Shown: positions 43,004 through 54,944, counted from the first letter of the stretch. The stretch: DNA of 64,000 nucleotides from Oncomelania hupensis (GCA_036898135.1 CM072522.1:14312399-14376398); one strand, 5' to 3'. Notes: generated by a model not told the origin, from the letters alone. Numbers and translations: made by a program.

Positions 43004-43581
43004 ATTGATTGATTGATTGATTCTTGCTTTAGGTCCAGCGGACTCCTCCGAGCCAAATCAGGACCGGACAACCCCCAATCCGCATAAAAGATCATCCGAA
43101 ACAACCCTAGTGGGAAAATTGAATGCCCTCCACCGGCCAGTCACTTTACAATAAAGACATCCCACGCGGGGGACGGCTGAGGGTTGACCTCAACTACGCG
43201 AACACCCCGGTTACAAAAACAAAATAGAATACAAACATCAGTATAAATCATCAATGAAACACATACATATAAAATGCCTATAGTGCTAAATAGTACAATC
43301 ATAGGAAGCCCTAGTGACCACCCGGCAGAAAGCGTCCAACACTCCCAAGCTGATCCAACAGACCTCATACACAAACAAGGAGTCTTGTCCAGGAAGAGTT
43401 TTCAAGAAAAAAGGTAGGTCATTGATCTAGCGAAGAAGAAGATAGTATAGCAGAGTGAAGGACAGAGCAGGAATAGGAAAGAGTAAATGAGGAAGACAGC
43501 GACAGTGGGAATTTAAAGCACTAAATTTCCATAAAGTGGGGATACTATTTATACTGAAAAACCCCGGCACTCCAACGGGGG
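43004..43581 (-). mobile_element. Element A, complete copy, TGATT tail
   Basis: Tail TGATTGATTGATTGATT, all internal blocks, ends ACTCCAACGGGGGT. Together with 57023-57595 it forms a subfamily: both share ACTCCAACGG and GACCACCCGGCAG variants. Confidence 0.85.
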
Positions 43582-43708
43582 TACTGTTGCCGCAGTGAAT
43601 CTGTCTTGCCTATAAAGGAAAGACAGGTTTTCAACTGTGGCTTTCACTGTTCCCTTTATAGGTTTGAACAATCTACAGTGGCAAGATTGCTCATGACCCC
43701 AAGGGGTA

Positions 43709-44214
43709 CCGATCCGCATAAAAGATCTGCTGAAACAACCCTAGTGGGAAAACTGAATGGCCTCCACCAGCCAGTCACTTTACAATAAAGACATCCCACG
43801 CAGGGGATGGCTGAGGCTTCACCCCAACTTATCGAACCCCGTTTACAAAAACAAAATAGAATACAAACATCATTATAAATTATCAACAAAACACATACAT
43901 ATAAAATGCCTACATTGCTAAATAATAACATCATAGGAAGCCCTAGTGACCACCTGGCAGAAAGCGTCCAATATTCCCAAGCTGATCCAACAGACCTCAT
44001 ACACAAACAAGGAGTCTTGTCCCAGAAAAGTTTTCAAGAAAAAAGGTAGGAGACTGGTCTAGCGAAGAAGACGATAGTATAGCAGATGGATAGAACAGAG
44101 CAGGACTGAGAAAGAGCAAATGAGAAAGACAGCGACAGTGGGAATTTAAAGCACTAAATTTCCAGAAAGTGGGGATACTATTTATACTGAAACCCCCGGC
44201 ACCCCAACGGGGGT
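43709..44214 (-). mobile_element. Element A, copy lacking its tail
   Basis: Starts at CCGATCCGCATAAAAG, so the first 60 bp and the tail are missing; ends at the GC-rich hairpin. Confidence 0.8.
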
Positions 44215-44285
44215 ACCCTACTGTGTGTCTTCACGGATTCATGTACTGGGTAAGTGCTTCCAGAACACCACCCCAGGAAGACAAG

Positions 44286-44288
<3 letters not shown>

Positions 44289-44355
<67 letters not shown>
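44289..44355. repeat. (GA)n microsatellite
   Basis: About 66 bp of AG dinucleotide. Confidence 0.95.
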
Positions 44356-44357
<2 letters not shown>

Positions 44358-44359
44358 TC

Positions 44360-45299
44360 CTAGTCTTAAAGGCTTTCATTCAAGTCACAAGTTTTCAAAC
44401 TGACCAAAATCAACATTTATTTGATAATATACTTGAATGTTAATGTGAAATTGTATATATACTATATCACATGCCTCAACAACAACAGCATACATGATAA
44501 CAAAAGTGTGCATACCAATATTAAAACTGACACCAACCTTTCCATTCATTTCCAATTACATCAACTGTACACGTTGTTCTTCATCACTTAAATTGTGGAT
44601 ATTGATGATGATAAGATGATGATAATAATGTTGATGATAATGCTGATAATGATGAGCATATGCTCAGTGAAAGAGGGAAACATTTATAATCAAAACAGCT
44701 AACTATATAGAACAATTTATTTGGACTTTTTGCATGTGGGTGACCATCGCGTCCTCGTACTGCTAAGGAAGAAAAGTTTCAACATAAATCCTGCTCGATT
44801 ATTCTCCTGCACTCCATCCGCCTTCAAAAAAAAAAAAAAAAAAAAAAGATACGGAGAGCAGCTAACCCACCAACTGAACGACCTTTGGATTGTCTTGTTC
44901 TGATTCCCTACTATTTCGAAGTATTTACGGATGTTATGCACAAAGCTTAGCAGAGACTCCACGAGGCTTATCTATCCCTAATCTTACCAGCTGTTGAGCA
45001 GGCCTAATTTTAGATTGGAGGTATAACTGCAATCCTGGTTTAGTTGCACTGGTAAAAAAAAACAAAACAAAAAAACAACAACAACAACACACAACCTATT
45101 TTAGCTTCTGAGAAACACGAAGCACCATCTGGAATAAAACAGTACCGTGCGGTAGAAAAGTTTGTAAATAAAAAATTACTCATCGCTTCCAAATAATGTT
45201 AGTAACTTTTTTGGCGGTAAAGCGCAGAAGACTGGAAGAGATGGGGTGATGTGGCCTGAGCTTGGATTCTCACTAGCAGGCGACAGTGATCAAGAAGAA
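44360..45299. other. No gene seen
   Basis: Contains a GATGATAAT-type run near 44595-44655, an A run of about 23 at 44826 and an AACAAC-type run near 45075-45095. Confidence 0.35.
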
Positions 45300-45990
45300 C
45301 ACACAAGATGGCAAGCCATTCCAAATGTGCTGCCAGACATTCATACTTTAAAAAAAATAAAAGCATGTTCAAAAGTGTTAACTATTCTTGGCGGTGTTGT
45401 GGCTCGGCTTTAACCTAACGAAACAAAAGAAATATGTGGAATGATAGGCCAATTTTAAGATACAGCACAAAACGTATTTAGAAAATAATGGAAGCACAAT
45501 GACCTTGACCTTTGAGAACATACAAATAAGAATGATCTAGCATTTGGTTATAGTTGAGACAATTAAGCCAAAAGTGTGTTTTAAACAAAAAGCGACGGAC
45601 TGACCAACTGAACTGCTGCTGAACGTTGGCCCATGATATGATATACTATCCTATCCAAATCCCGTAACTCGAAGGTCGTTGGGGCACCAAAGATGATCGT
45701 TTAACCAGCGTACTCAATCTTTGTATATAGGATATACTAAAACTCCACAAAATTGCTTCAGCTGTTTTTGAGACATTGAGCAAAACATGTTTAGCAACCA
45801 AATGACTCCAGTGACCTTGACTATTGCGTTACAACAAACATGATGGCACGGCAGGCAGGCCACTAAGGTAATGTTCCTATGAAGTTTGGTCACAATCTGT
45901 TCAGTGGTTTTTGAGATATGGCTTCCAACAGACTGACTGACCGACATTTGGCTTGGTCTGATTCCCAACTGTTTCAAGGTAACAGAAAAG
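45300..45990. repeat. Interspersed repeat, family C copy 3, split by a LINE
   Basis: The longest copy of the family. It is interrupted at 45649-45730 by an 82-bp LINE insertion. The uninterrupted order is seen at 31060-31560. Confidence 0.65.
45649..45730 (-). mobile_element. 82-bp LINE insertion, (TATCC) family, copy 7
   Basis: TCCTATCC tail, then 3' sequence of the LINE. It is flanked by an exact 9-bp TSD GATATACTA (45640-45648 and 45731-45739). This is a complete, extremely 5'-truncated target-primed insertion. Confidence 0.9.
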
Positions 45991-46036
45991 TCTGGAGATG
46001 CAAAATTAACCAAATTAAAAACACCTCATAAAGTGC

Positions 46037-46185
46037 TAGTTAGTTAGTTATTCATTGCTTACATGGTCCAGCGGACTGCAAAGAGCCGAATCAGGACCAC
46101 AAAATCAAGGCCACAACTTCGCTGAAAGAGAACTCACCCCTGATCCGCATAAAATATTTGCCGAAACAACCCTAGTGGTAACAAT
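46037..46185 (-). mobile_element. Element A fragment, TTAG-type tail
   Basis: TAGTTAGTTAGTTATTCATTGC tail and about 130 bp of body (GGTCCAGCGGACTGCAAAG subtype), cut by the next copy. Confidence 0.75.
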
Positions 46186-46771
46186 GACATTACATTACTA
46201 CATGGTTATTGCTTTAGGTCCAGCAGACTCTTCCAAGCCAAATCAGGACCAAAAACTCAAGACCACAACTTCGCGGAAAGAGGACCCCTGATCCGCATAA
46301 AAGATCTGCCGAAACAACCTAGTGGTAACACTGAATGCACTCCACCTGCCGGGCATTTTACAATAAAGACATCCCATGCAGGGGACGCTGAGCCAATACT
46401 CTAATTTATCGAACCCCCGTTTACAAAAACAAAATAGAATACAAACATCATTATAAAATATCAGCAAAACACATACATATAAAATATAACATCACAGGAA
46501 GCCCCAGTGACCATTTGGCATAAAGCGTCTAATATTCCCAAGCTGATCCAACAGACCTCACACACAAATGAAGAGTTTTGTCCCGGTAGAGTTTTCAAGG
46601 AAAACGGTAGGTGACTGGTCTAGAAAAGAAGATAGTATAATAGATTGATAGAACAGAGCAGGAATCAGAAAGAACAAAGGAGAAAGACAGCAACAGTGGG
46701 AAATTAAAGCACTAAATTTCCAGAAAGTGGGGATACTATTTATACTGAAACCCCAGGCATCCCCACGGTGG
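46186..46771 (-). mobile_element. Element A, complete copy, TTACA tail
   Basis: Inserted into the preceding TTAG-subtype copy. The hairpin end is worn (CCCCACGGTGGGC). Confidence 0.8.
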
Positions 46772-47185
46772 GCATAAAGTGGGTGAATATTGTACAAAAT
46801 AAATCTGCCCACCCAGCAAAGACTCCACAGTATTCAAGCTGGAAGCAAGAACTAACACTATTTATTTATTTTGCTATGGTTCGGGTAGGAAGACAGCGCA
46901 TATTACTTGTTACGTCTTCCGGCTTATTAGGTAGGCCTGTGCAACAGCTGATGAGACTTGAGAGACGCCTCCCTATCTGTGTGCATGTGCATGGTAAAAA
47001 TAATTGTTATGACGACAGTGAAATGCAAGTTTGGAAAAGCGCACACTGAAATTATTCATGAAACCATGTCAGCATCAAATACATCATTTTCAACATTTAA
47101 AAAAAAAAATCATCCTGTTGTTTGACAACCTCTACCACAATGCATATGCATGCAATTTGATCAGAAAAATGATAAACATTTTTTG
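46772..47185. other. No gene seen
   Basis: Near 46987-47095 and again in 48340-48850 there are diverged copies of a segment with ATGACGACAGTGAAATG(C/T)AA and TTATTC(A/T)TGAAACC, indicating a further low-copy repeat. Confidence 0.35.
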
Positions 47186-47394
47186 TTACATTACATTACA
47201 TAATTGTTGCTTTAGGTCCAGCGGACTCTTCCGAGCCAAATCAGGACTGGACAACCCCCAATCCGCATAAAAGGTCTGCTGAAACAACCCTAGTGGGAAA
47301 ACTGAATGCCCTCCACCAGCCAGTCACTTTACAATAAAGACATCCCACGCAGGGGACGCTGAGGCTGCACTCTAATTTATCGAACCCCCGTTTA
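47186..47394 (-). mobile_element. Element A fragment, TTACA tail
   Basis: Tail plus first 190 bp, ending at CCCCCGTTTAC where the next tail begins. Confidence 0.75.
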
Positions 47395-47396
47395 CG

Positions 47397-47970
47397 TTAC
47401 ATTACATTATTATTGCTTTAGGTCCAGCGGACTCTTCCGAGCCAAATCAGGACCGGATAACCCCCGATCCGCATAAAAGATTTGCTGAAACAACCCTAGT
47501 GGTAAAACCGAAAGCTCTCCACCAGCCAGTCACTTTACAATAAAGACATTCCACGCAGGGGACGGCTGAGGCTTCACCCCAACTTATCGAACCCCCGTTT
47601 ACAAAAACAAAATAGAATACAAACATCATTATAAATTATCAACAAAATACATACATATAAAATGCCTACATTGCTAAATAATAACATCATAGGAAGCCCT
47701 AGTGACCACCTGGCAGAAAGCATCCAATATTCCCAAGCTGATCCAACAGACCTCATACACAAACAAGGAGTCTTGTCCCGGAAGAGTTTTCAAGAAAAAA
47801 GGTAGGAGACTGGGCTAGCGAAGAAGACGATAGTATAGCAGATTGATAGAACAGAGCAGGAATGAGAAAGAGCAAATGAGAAAGACAGCGACAGTGGGAA
47901 TTTAAAGCACTAAATTTCCAGAAAGTGGGGATACTATTTATACTGAAACCCCCGGCACCCCAACGGGGGT
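47397..47970 (-). mobile_element. Element A, complete copy
   Basis: GTTACATTACATTATTATTGC tail to CCAACGGGGGT. It follows a truncated copy and precedes another partial copy, forming a three-member cluster. Confidence 0.85.
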
Positions 47971-48333
47971 GAACCCCCGTTTACAAAACCAAAATAGAAT
48001 ACAAACATCATTATAAATTATCAACAAAACATATACATATAAAATGCCTACATTGCTAAATAATAACATCATAGGAAGCCCTGATAGTGACCACCTGGCA
48101 GAAAGCGTCCAATATTCCCAAGCTGATCCAACAGACCCCATACACAAACAAGGAGTCTTGTCCCGGAAGAGACTGGTCTAGCGAAGAAGAAGATAGTATA
48201 GCAGATTGATAGAACAGAGCAGGACTGAGAAAGAGCAAATGAGAAAGACAGCGACAGTGGGAATTTAAAGCACTAAATTTCCAGAAAGTGGGGATACTAT
48301 TAATACTGAAACCCCCGGCACCCCAACGGGGGT
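47971..48333 (-). mobile_element. Element A, partial copy
   Basis: Begins at AACCCCCGTTTACAAAA and ends at the hairpin. The order suggests that 47397-47970 inserted into the element formed by 47186-47394 plus this piece: their break points (CCCCCGTTTAC) match. Confidence 0.8.
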
Positions 48334-48941
48334 AATTTTTTTGGTAATGACAGTGAAATGTAAATCTTGGAAAACACACGTTCAAATTATTCTTGAAACC
48401 ACGTCAATATTGACAAATTCATTTTCAACATTTTTATTTTAAAATTAATTTTCAACATTTTTACTATCCTATCGTTTGACGACCACGCACATACATTCAA
48501 CTTGATCAGAAAATGGAACAAAACATGAATGTTATGATGGCAATGAAATGTAAGCTTTTAAAAGACATACTGAAATTATTCGGCAAACCCATCAAGCCAA
48601 TATCAAAATTTCCTTTTCAACATTTTTATTATTCTATTGTTTGACCACCACTACAAATGCACAAACATTCAACTCGAACACAAAAAGGAGAGAAAAAAAA
48701 ATGTTATGACTACAGTGAAATTAAGGCTTAGAAAACACACACTCAAATTATACTTTAATTTCAAACTCATCAACAGGGCAGTCAACATCAAATAATTCAT
48801 TTCAGTATTTTTCATCGTTTGATGACCACTACAAATGTACATTCAATTTGGTCAGCATATACATATGTACAAGGCATTAATAAATTCACGCCAAGACTTA
48901 AAAAAATATCAATATTCACGTAAAAAAACAAACAGTAAACA
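48334..48941. other. No gene; three worn tandem-like segments
   Basis: Segments with GAAATGTAA(A/G)CTT, AAATTATTC and CAACATTTTTATTAT(T/C) recur about every 120 bp at roughly 48344, 48545 and 48712, and are related to 46987-47095. This is an old tandem duplication of unknown origin. Confidence 0.4.
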
Positions 48942-48953
48942 ACAACAATAATC

Positions 48954-49525
48954 ATTACATTACATTATTATTGCTTTAGGTCCAGCGGACTCTTCCGAGC
49001 CAAATCAGGACCGGACAACCCCCGATCCGCATAAAAGATCTGCTGAAACAACCCTAGTGGTAAAACTGAAAGCTCTCCACCAGCCAGTCACTTTACAATA
49101 AAGACATCCCACGCAGGGGACGGCTGAGGCTTCACCCCAACTTATCAAACCCCCGTTTACAAAAACAAAATAGAATACAAACATTATTATAAATTATCAA
49201 CAAAACACATATATAAAATGCCTACATTGCTAAATAATAACATCATAGGAAGCCCTAGTGACCACCTGGCAGAAAGCGTCCAATATTCCCAAACTGATCC
49301 AACAGACCCCATACACAAACAAGGAGTCTTGTCCCGGAAGAGTTTTCAAGAAAAAAGGTAGGAGACTGGTCTAGCGAAGAAGACGATAGTATAGCAGATT
49401 GATAGAAAAGAGCAGGAATGAGAAAGAGCAAATGAGAAAGACAGCGACAGTGGGAATTTAAAGCACTAAATTTCCAGAAAGTGGGGATACTATTTATACT
49501 GAAACCCCCGGCACCCCAACGGGGG
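48954..49525 (-). mobile_element. Element A, complete copy with 12-bp TSD
   Basis: ACAACAATAATC lies at 48942-48953 and 49526-49537. The body is 572 bp. The TSD length and the tandem 3' tail indicate target-primed retroposition. Confidence 0.92.
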
Positions 49526-49537
49526 ACAACAATAATC

Positions 49538-50115
49538 CAAGTCACTGCAAATAAGTTCTGTGAAAAAAGCAGGAAAAAAAATTTTCAACGTTCAATGCCC
49601 TTTAACATTTTTAGTAACAAAGTTTCTTCGCATATATAGTAATCATTCAACAAGCACACACACAAATACACACACACAGACCAAAACACACACACACACA
49701 GTAAAATACACACACATACACACACTCACACTATGTATATATATATATACTTCCTAACGATATATATTATTGTTATGGACAAAAAAAATTATATAAATTA
49801 CAAGTTATAACTTGTGAACAGTACAATGGAACCATGCTTCTAGCAAGCATCATGCCCAAAATCTGTATTACATTACTACATAAATTCCACATCACCAAAG
49901 AAACACGATGTACATTCCACGGCAAATGATTTTAAAATCGACAAGCATGATTTCATCCAGGCTTTTCCAATGCACCAGTAATCATTGTCGGATCAAGGAC
50001 ATTAATTGGTGAAGAGTAGATAGACATACATGCGCGCTTTTACTCAGATACAGTGATGGTATAAGTAATCGATGTCTTGGAAGTGTAATATAAATTTTTG
50101 TCCACTCGAGATAGT
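49538..50115. other. No gene seen
   Basis: (CA)-rich at 49655-49735 and AT-rich near 49735-49765. Confidence 0.4.
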
Positions 50116-50145
50116 CTTGTTTATAGGGTCCAGCGGACTGTAAAG

Positions 50146-50635
50146 CAGTGACGTCGTTTTCGTCGGCAAATCGGCCATTCACCGATAAAATTCCAAAATG
50201 TCCGAATGAGTCATGTTCTGATCGGCCCGCTGTCCTAAGGTTTTACGCCTCAATTGGCCACCCTTTGTCCATTTTTTGTTTGCTTGTCCCATGTCTCTTT
50301 TGTTATTGTTTCTGGCCATATTAATTTCCTATCAGATAAATAAAGGTGTTATGAGTTATTGTCGAACATCACATATCAGAAGCGCCAAGCAGACGACACA
50401 TGCATCAGCAGAGAAAGTTAGAGTAACTCCCCTTGTTGCGAACGGCATGCTTCCGGCAATAAAACTTTTCGTTTTCGAAATGCCGCCGAAAAATAAACCT
50501 AAACTTATCAGTGGCCTCTCGTTTGGTGTTGGAAAGAAGTCAAAATGATGGCCGGAAGATTTTTTTGAATGTCCTAAAGGTTTGTGACTGAATCGGCCAA
50601 ATGGCCTATGCTAAAAATTTCTAGCAACATCACTG
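50146..50635. mobile_element. 490-bp non-autonomous DNA transposon
   Basis: Ends CAGTGACGTCG and, read inward from the right, CAGTGATGTTG. An exact 6-bp TSD GTAAAG is at 50140-50145 and 50636-50641, and removing the element restores the element A sequence. Short copies of ATCGGCC/GGCCGAT-type sequence recur inside near both ends. A plus-strand frame (50276-50548) ends PPKNKPKLISGLSFGVGKKS and could be captured host sequence. The superfamily is uncertain. Confidence 0.75.
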
Positions 50636-50881
50636 GTAAAGAGGCGAATCAGGACTACAACTTGGTTGAAAGAGGACTAACCCTTGATCCGTATAAAAGA
50701 TCTGCTTAAACAGCCCTGATGGTAGCACTGAAGGCACTCCACTAGCTGGCCACTGTACAATAGAGGCATCTCATGCAGTGGACGTTGAAGCTTTACTCTA
50801 ATTTATTGAACCCCAGTTTACAAAAATAAATAGAATATAAACATCATTATTAAATATTAACAAAACACACACACATATGTA

Positions 50882-51198
50882 TATCCTATCCTATCCCATA
50901 ACTCGGAGGTCGTAGGGGCACCACAGATGGTCGTTTAACCAGCATACTCCATCTTTCAATGTGCTCAGCAACCCTGATGGTTTCGCTCAGTGTCAAACCA
51001 GTCCATTCTCAAATGTTGTCCTTCCACCTCTTATTCGGTCTCTCTCTTCTTCTACCTCTTTGCGCTGTGCCTTGCAGGATGGTCTTTGCAAGACCTGATG
51101 ATCTGGTGACGTGGCGATACCATCGGAGTGTTGTCCAATGGCTTGTGTTATGGTCTTTCGGACTTCGTTGTGGGTGATGTGCTGGGTATAGGAAATGC
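50882..51198 (-). mobile_element. Truncated LINE, (TATCC) family, copy 8
   Basis: TATCCTATCC tail to GGGTATAGGAAATGCCCA, inserted in an element A copy. A 46-bp internal deletion relative to copy 5 is present near 51128. Confidence 0.8.
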
Positions 51199-51335
51199 CC
51201 ACATTGCTAAATAATACCATAGAAAGCCCTAATGACCATTTGGCAGAAAGCGTCCAATATCCCCAAGCTGACCCAACAGACCCCATGCACAAATGAGGAG
51301 TTTGGGGAGACTTTTCAAGAAAAAAGATAGGTGTG

Positions 51336-51681
51336 ATAGAAAGATAGATATTCAGTGTTTATAAGGTCCAGCGGACTGCCAAGAGTCGAATCAGGACCAC
51401 ACAAAACTAAGCAAAATCAGATTAAACTGCTAACATTTAAATATTATAAAAGAGGTAAATAAAACCAGTCTTACTAATAAAATTTCACCAAGAATATAAA
51501 CAAGATGATATGACCTATATGCGATATGCTCTAGCTAAGAAGATAGTAGATTGACAGAACAGAGTAGGAACGAGAAAGAACAAATGAGAATGACAGAAAA
51601 AAAAAAAAAATTTAAAGCACTCAATTTCCACAAAGTGGGGATACTTTTATAAAGAAACCGCCATCAACCCCACAAGGGGGT
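51336..51681 (-). mobile_element. Element A, internally rearranged copy
   Basis: Has the start (AAGGTCCAGCGGACTGCCAAG) and the end (CCCCACAAGGGGGT), but the middle blocks are replaced by unrelated sequence around 51400-51520. Confidence 0.65.
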
Positions 51682-52563
51682 CCAATCAAGATTGGAGCGA
51701 AGCCGGGCTTGTCCAGCATTAATTGCGAGTTGATAAATCTTCATAGACTACACTTCCAAAATACGGATTATGTTTATGTATCGATTTCTGTTAAAATAAT
51801 AAGACGAAAACAAAGCAGGTGAGTAACTCTAGTCATATTCTCTACTTTTTTCATGCGCCTGTGTCAGTGGTGCATTATGCTAGTGGTCATGCATGTGAAA
51901 TAACAGCCCATTAAACTTCAAACCTCTCCTCACAAAACGTTACCACAACAGTAAGTGTGTACGATTAAAACGCCAATCTTAAGTCGCTCACCACCATACA
52001 TCTTGAAATAGTGAAAATGCAATTGTTGCTTGGCAACCAGTCAATTTCTGTGCAAACAACTCTGAAACGACGCCATTCCATAGTTTACGCTTTTGACATT
52101 ATTTTCGCGTTCTAGACTTCCCTGACAGCTGCTGGATGGACCATGTGATTCTTTTGTATTCTTTGTGGTCTCACCATCTTGTGGTAGTGTCTTCCATTGC
52201 ATCAGTAGACTATGGACAAATAGTGTTCAGCAGTGATGCATAGTGTTGCTTTTGTTTGGAGCGCAAGCCGAAGCATAAGTAGTTCAGCGTCTGACAAATC
52301 AGCAGAGGAAATAACTTAATAAATATTCAGCTTTGGAGTGCGACATCAACTTTGGCTAAAGGATCTCATGTCAGGGATTGCTATGGTTTAAAGCAATCAG
52401 AAAAGGAGATATTTTGCAGTGGATATAGATTGAACTATACAGGGTTATTTGTTGGACAAGCCTGTATCACAGTGGGCACAGCCTGTATTGGGTGTAGACT
52501 ACACTATGTGGGGTCCTATATCCCACTAATATCCACACTACTTCAGCATGCTCAACGCTTCAT
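51682..52563. other. Probable 3' UTR and downstream region of ZNF C
   Basis: No exon or repeat family. No minus-strand AATAAA was found near the ZNF C stop codon. Confidence 0.35.
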
Positions 52564-54688
52564 CTACAATAAGTTCGGCTGGTATTGCGGCTGGGCTTGA
52601 GGATGGGGCAGCTGCTGGGGGAGCTGTTGGGATAACGGCTGCAGTTGATGCAGTTGTGGTGGGGCTGGTGGATGTTGCATGGAGGATGGTAGTGGTTGGG
52701 ACTGTGGTGGGTGCAGTTGTGGCTGCGGTGGTGGAAGCTGTGACTGGGTTGGTGTTGTTGGAGGTGGTAGCTGAGGCTGGGTGGTGGTGGTAGCAGCGCT
52801 GCCAGCTTGGCCGTGTTTCAACTTGTGCTGCTTCAGGTGAGAGCTCTGGGTGAACGCTTTGTTGCAAATGCCACATACATGAGGTTTCTCACCCGTGTGG
52901 GTCAGGTAGTGCCTCTTCAGCTGCCCAGACAGTGCAAATGCCTTTTCACACAACCCACACAGGTGCGGCTTTTGGCCAGTGTGCACGATAAACTTGTGCT
53001 GCTTGAGGCTGGAGGCCATGTTGAATGCGGCGTTACAGACATCACATACAAAGGGTTTTAACCCCGTGTGGATGACCTTGTGTCGCTTCAAGCTGTGAGC
53101 GGAGGTGAACCCTTTCTTGCAAAGGTCGCACGTAAAGGGGGAATGTGAGGCGTGCACCAGCCGATGGCTTTCTAAAGCGTGGGACGTGAAGAAAGCTTTA
53201 CCGCAATGACACACGAACGACTTGTTCTGCGTGTGCAGTAGCATGTGCTTGTTGAGGTGACCCATCTGTGTAAAGCCTTTGCCGCACAGGCAACAGAGAT
53301 GAGGGCGCTGGCCCGTATGGGAGTACATGTGGGTTTTCAAGCTGGCCGCAGCGCGGAACGCTTTCTGACAAATCTCGCAAATGTGAGGCTTCTGATCCGA
53401 GTGGAGATACATGTGCTTGGTGAGGCTCCCCAACTGCGCGAAACCTTTCCCGCAGACCGTGCACAGATGGTTCTTCACCACCTCCCCCTTTTCCCCTGGC
53501 TCCGCATGCGTTAGCTGGTGAGCCCGCAAGTGTGCCGGCCGCTTGAAAGCTTTCTCGCACTGGTCGCATTGGAAGCTTCTGTGATTGGAATGTGTCAGCA
53601 GGTGCGCTTTGAGGTGTTGTACCTGGGTGAATGCTTTCCCACACTGCTGGCAGGAGTGTGGCTTGTGCCCAGAGTGGGTCAACTTATGCTCCCTTAAATG
53701 AGTGGAGCGGCGGAATGATTTGGGGCACTGGTTGCACTGATAAGGCCGATGGCCAGTGTGAATCAGCTTATGCGCTGTGAGGTGCTGGGCCTGCGTGAAC
53801 GCTCGGTTACACACGTCGCATATGTGAGGTTTGAGGCCGGTGTGGATCAGTATGTGCTCCTGCAAGTGCGAGATCCACCTGAACGCTTTCTTACATGTGC
53901 TACACTCGTGAACCTTTTTGCCCGTGTGGGACATCCTGTGTAGCTGGTACTGACCCACGCGTTGGAACGTCATGCAGCATGTATCGCAGGTGAAAACTCT
54001 CTTTTTCCTGGCACTGCCGTCGTCATCAGGTTTCAGCCTGCTCCCGAAGCCGGTGCATCGGCCGTCTTTTGCCTTCCTACCACGTTGGCTAGCTCCGTCT
54101 TTCGGCTTTGTTCTGGCCTTCACTGTTGTGCTGTATGCGGCTGTTGCCACTCCATCTGTCTTGTCCTTCACGTTCTCTTCAGCTTTGGCTCTGTCTTCAG
54201 TCTTACCTCTGTCCGTAGGTTGTTCATAGCAAACCTCCTGAGACACACGGACAGGATCTGGCAATTTGGAATCACTATCGTCCTCTCCGTCCTCTACATC
54301 AATCTCGTCGTTTTCAATTTTCAACCAAGCGCCCAACTCCCCCTTCTTTCTCTCCTTCTCCTGCTGGTTGTATCTATCGTTGTCATTGTGGCTTTCATCA
54401 TCTGAGTCGCTGACATCAATAGTTGGCTTCTTCGTCGCTTTTCGTCTCTGCTGCCTCCGTTTTGGTGGTGTTGGCCGAGGTGGCAAGGGTAGCGGGGGTG
54501 GTGGAGGTTTGTTCTTGGCACCTTTCGGTCTACGCCTCCGCTTTTCCAGCAGTGGTGTTGCATTGTTTGAGTTCTTGCCATCTTTACCCTGCAGGCAGCT
54601 GGCACACAGGGTTGGAAGTGGACTCCCGCACTGATGGCAACTGCTGCATGCTGTCGCATCAGTATCAGCCTTCACTTTCGTCCGGTAG
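52564..54688 (-). CDS. C2H2 zinc-finger protein C, terminal exon (14 fingers)
   Basis: After acceptor TGCTTTCAG the exon opens in phase 2 at YRTKVKADTD. A cysteine cluster (CSSCHQCG...CASC) follows, then basic and proline tracts with an AT-hook-like KRRRRPKGAKNK, acidic DSDDE segments and a basic region. Next come 14 C2H2 fingers from FTCDTCCMTF to HVCGICNKAF, with linkers ranging from TGEKP to TGHRP and SDQKP. A long linker with AEPGEKGEVVKNH separates fingers 6 and 7. Finger 10 (FVCHCGKAF) has C-x-C instead of C-x2-C. The C-terminus is rich in Q, P and T, as in activation domains. It ends QYQPNLL and a stop at 52564. The start codon lies in an upstream exon not seen. Probably a nuclear DNA-binding regulator; target unknown. 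Codon use and frame are intact, with no sign of decay. Confidence 0.9.
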
Positions 54689-54944
54689 CTGAAAGCACAC
54701 ACATATTATTTCGATACAATAATAATAATAATAATTTTTAAAAATTAATCATTATAACAATCATAATAATAATACACATCTTGTGTGTGTGTGTGTAATA
54801 ATTATTGTTACTAATGATAAAATAACAATAATAAATAATTCATATAGGTACCTTATTCCTACATCAACTCAAAGCACGATTATCTGTAACCCAAATACAT
54901 GCTCACCTGTTACAGACACTCCTACATACACAACAAACACATTC
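54689..54944. other. Intron start, AT-rich
   Basis: AATAAT-rich sequence at 54717-54775 and a short (GT)n at 54783. No exon seen. Confidence 0.4.

Larger units (their letters stand above)
50116..51345 (-). mobile_element. Element A copy with two nested insertions
   Basis: TTTATAGGGTCCAGCGGACTG (50120) continues at AGGCGAATCAGGAC (50642) after a DNA-transposon insertion. It then runs to about 50881, where a (TATCC) LINE intervenes, and resumes at ACATTGCTAAATAATA (about 51200) to about 51345. The hairpin end is missing. Confidence 0.8.
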
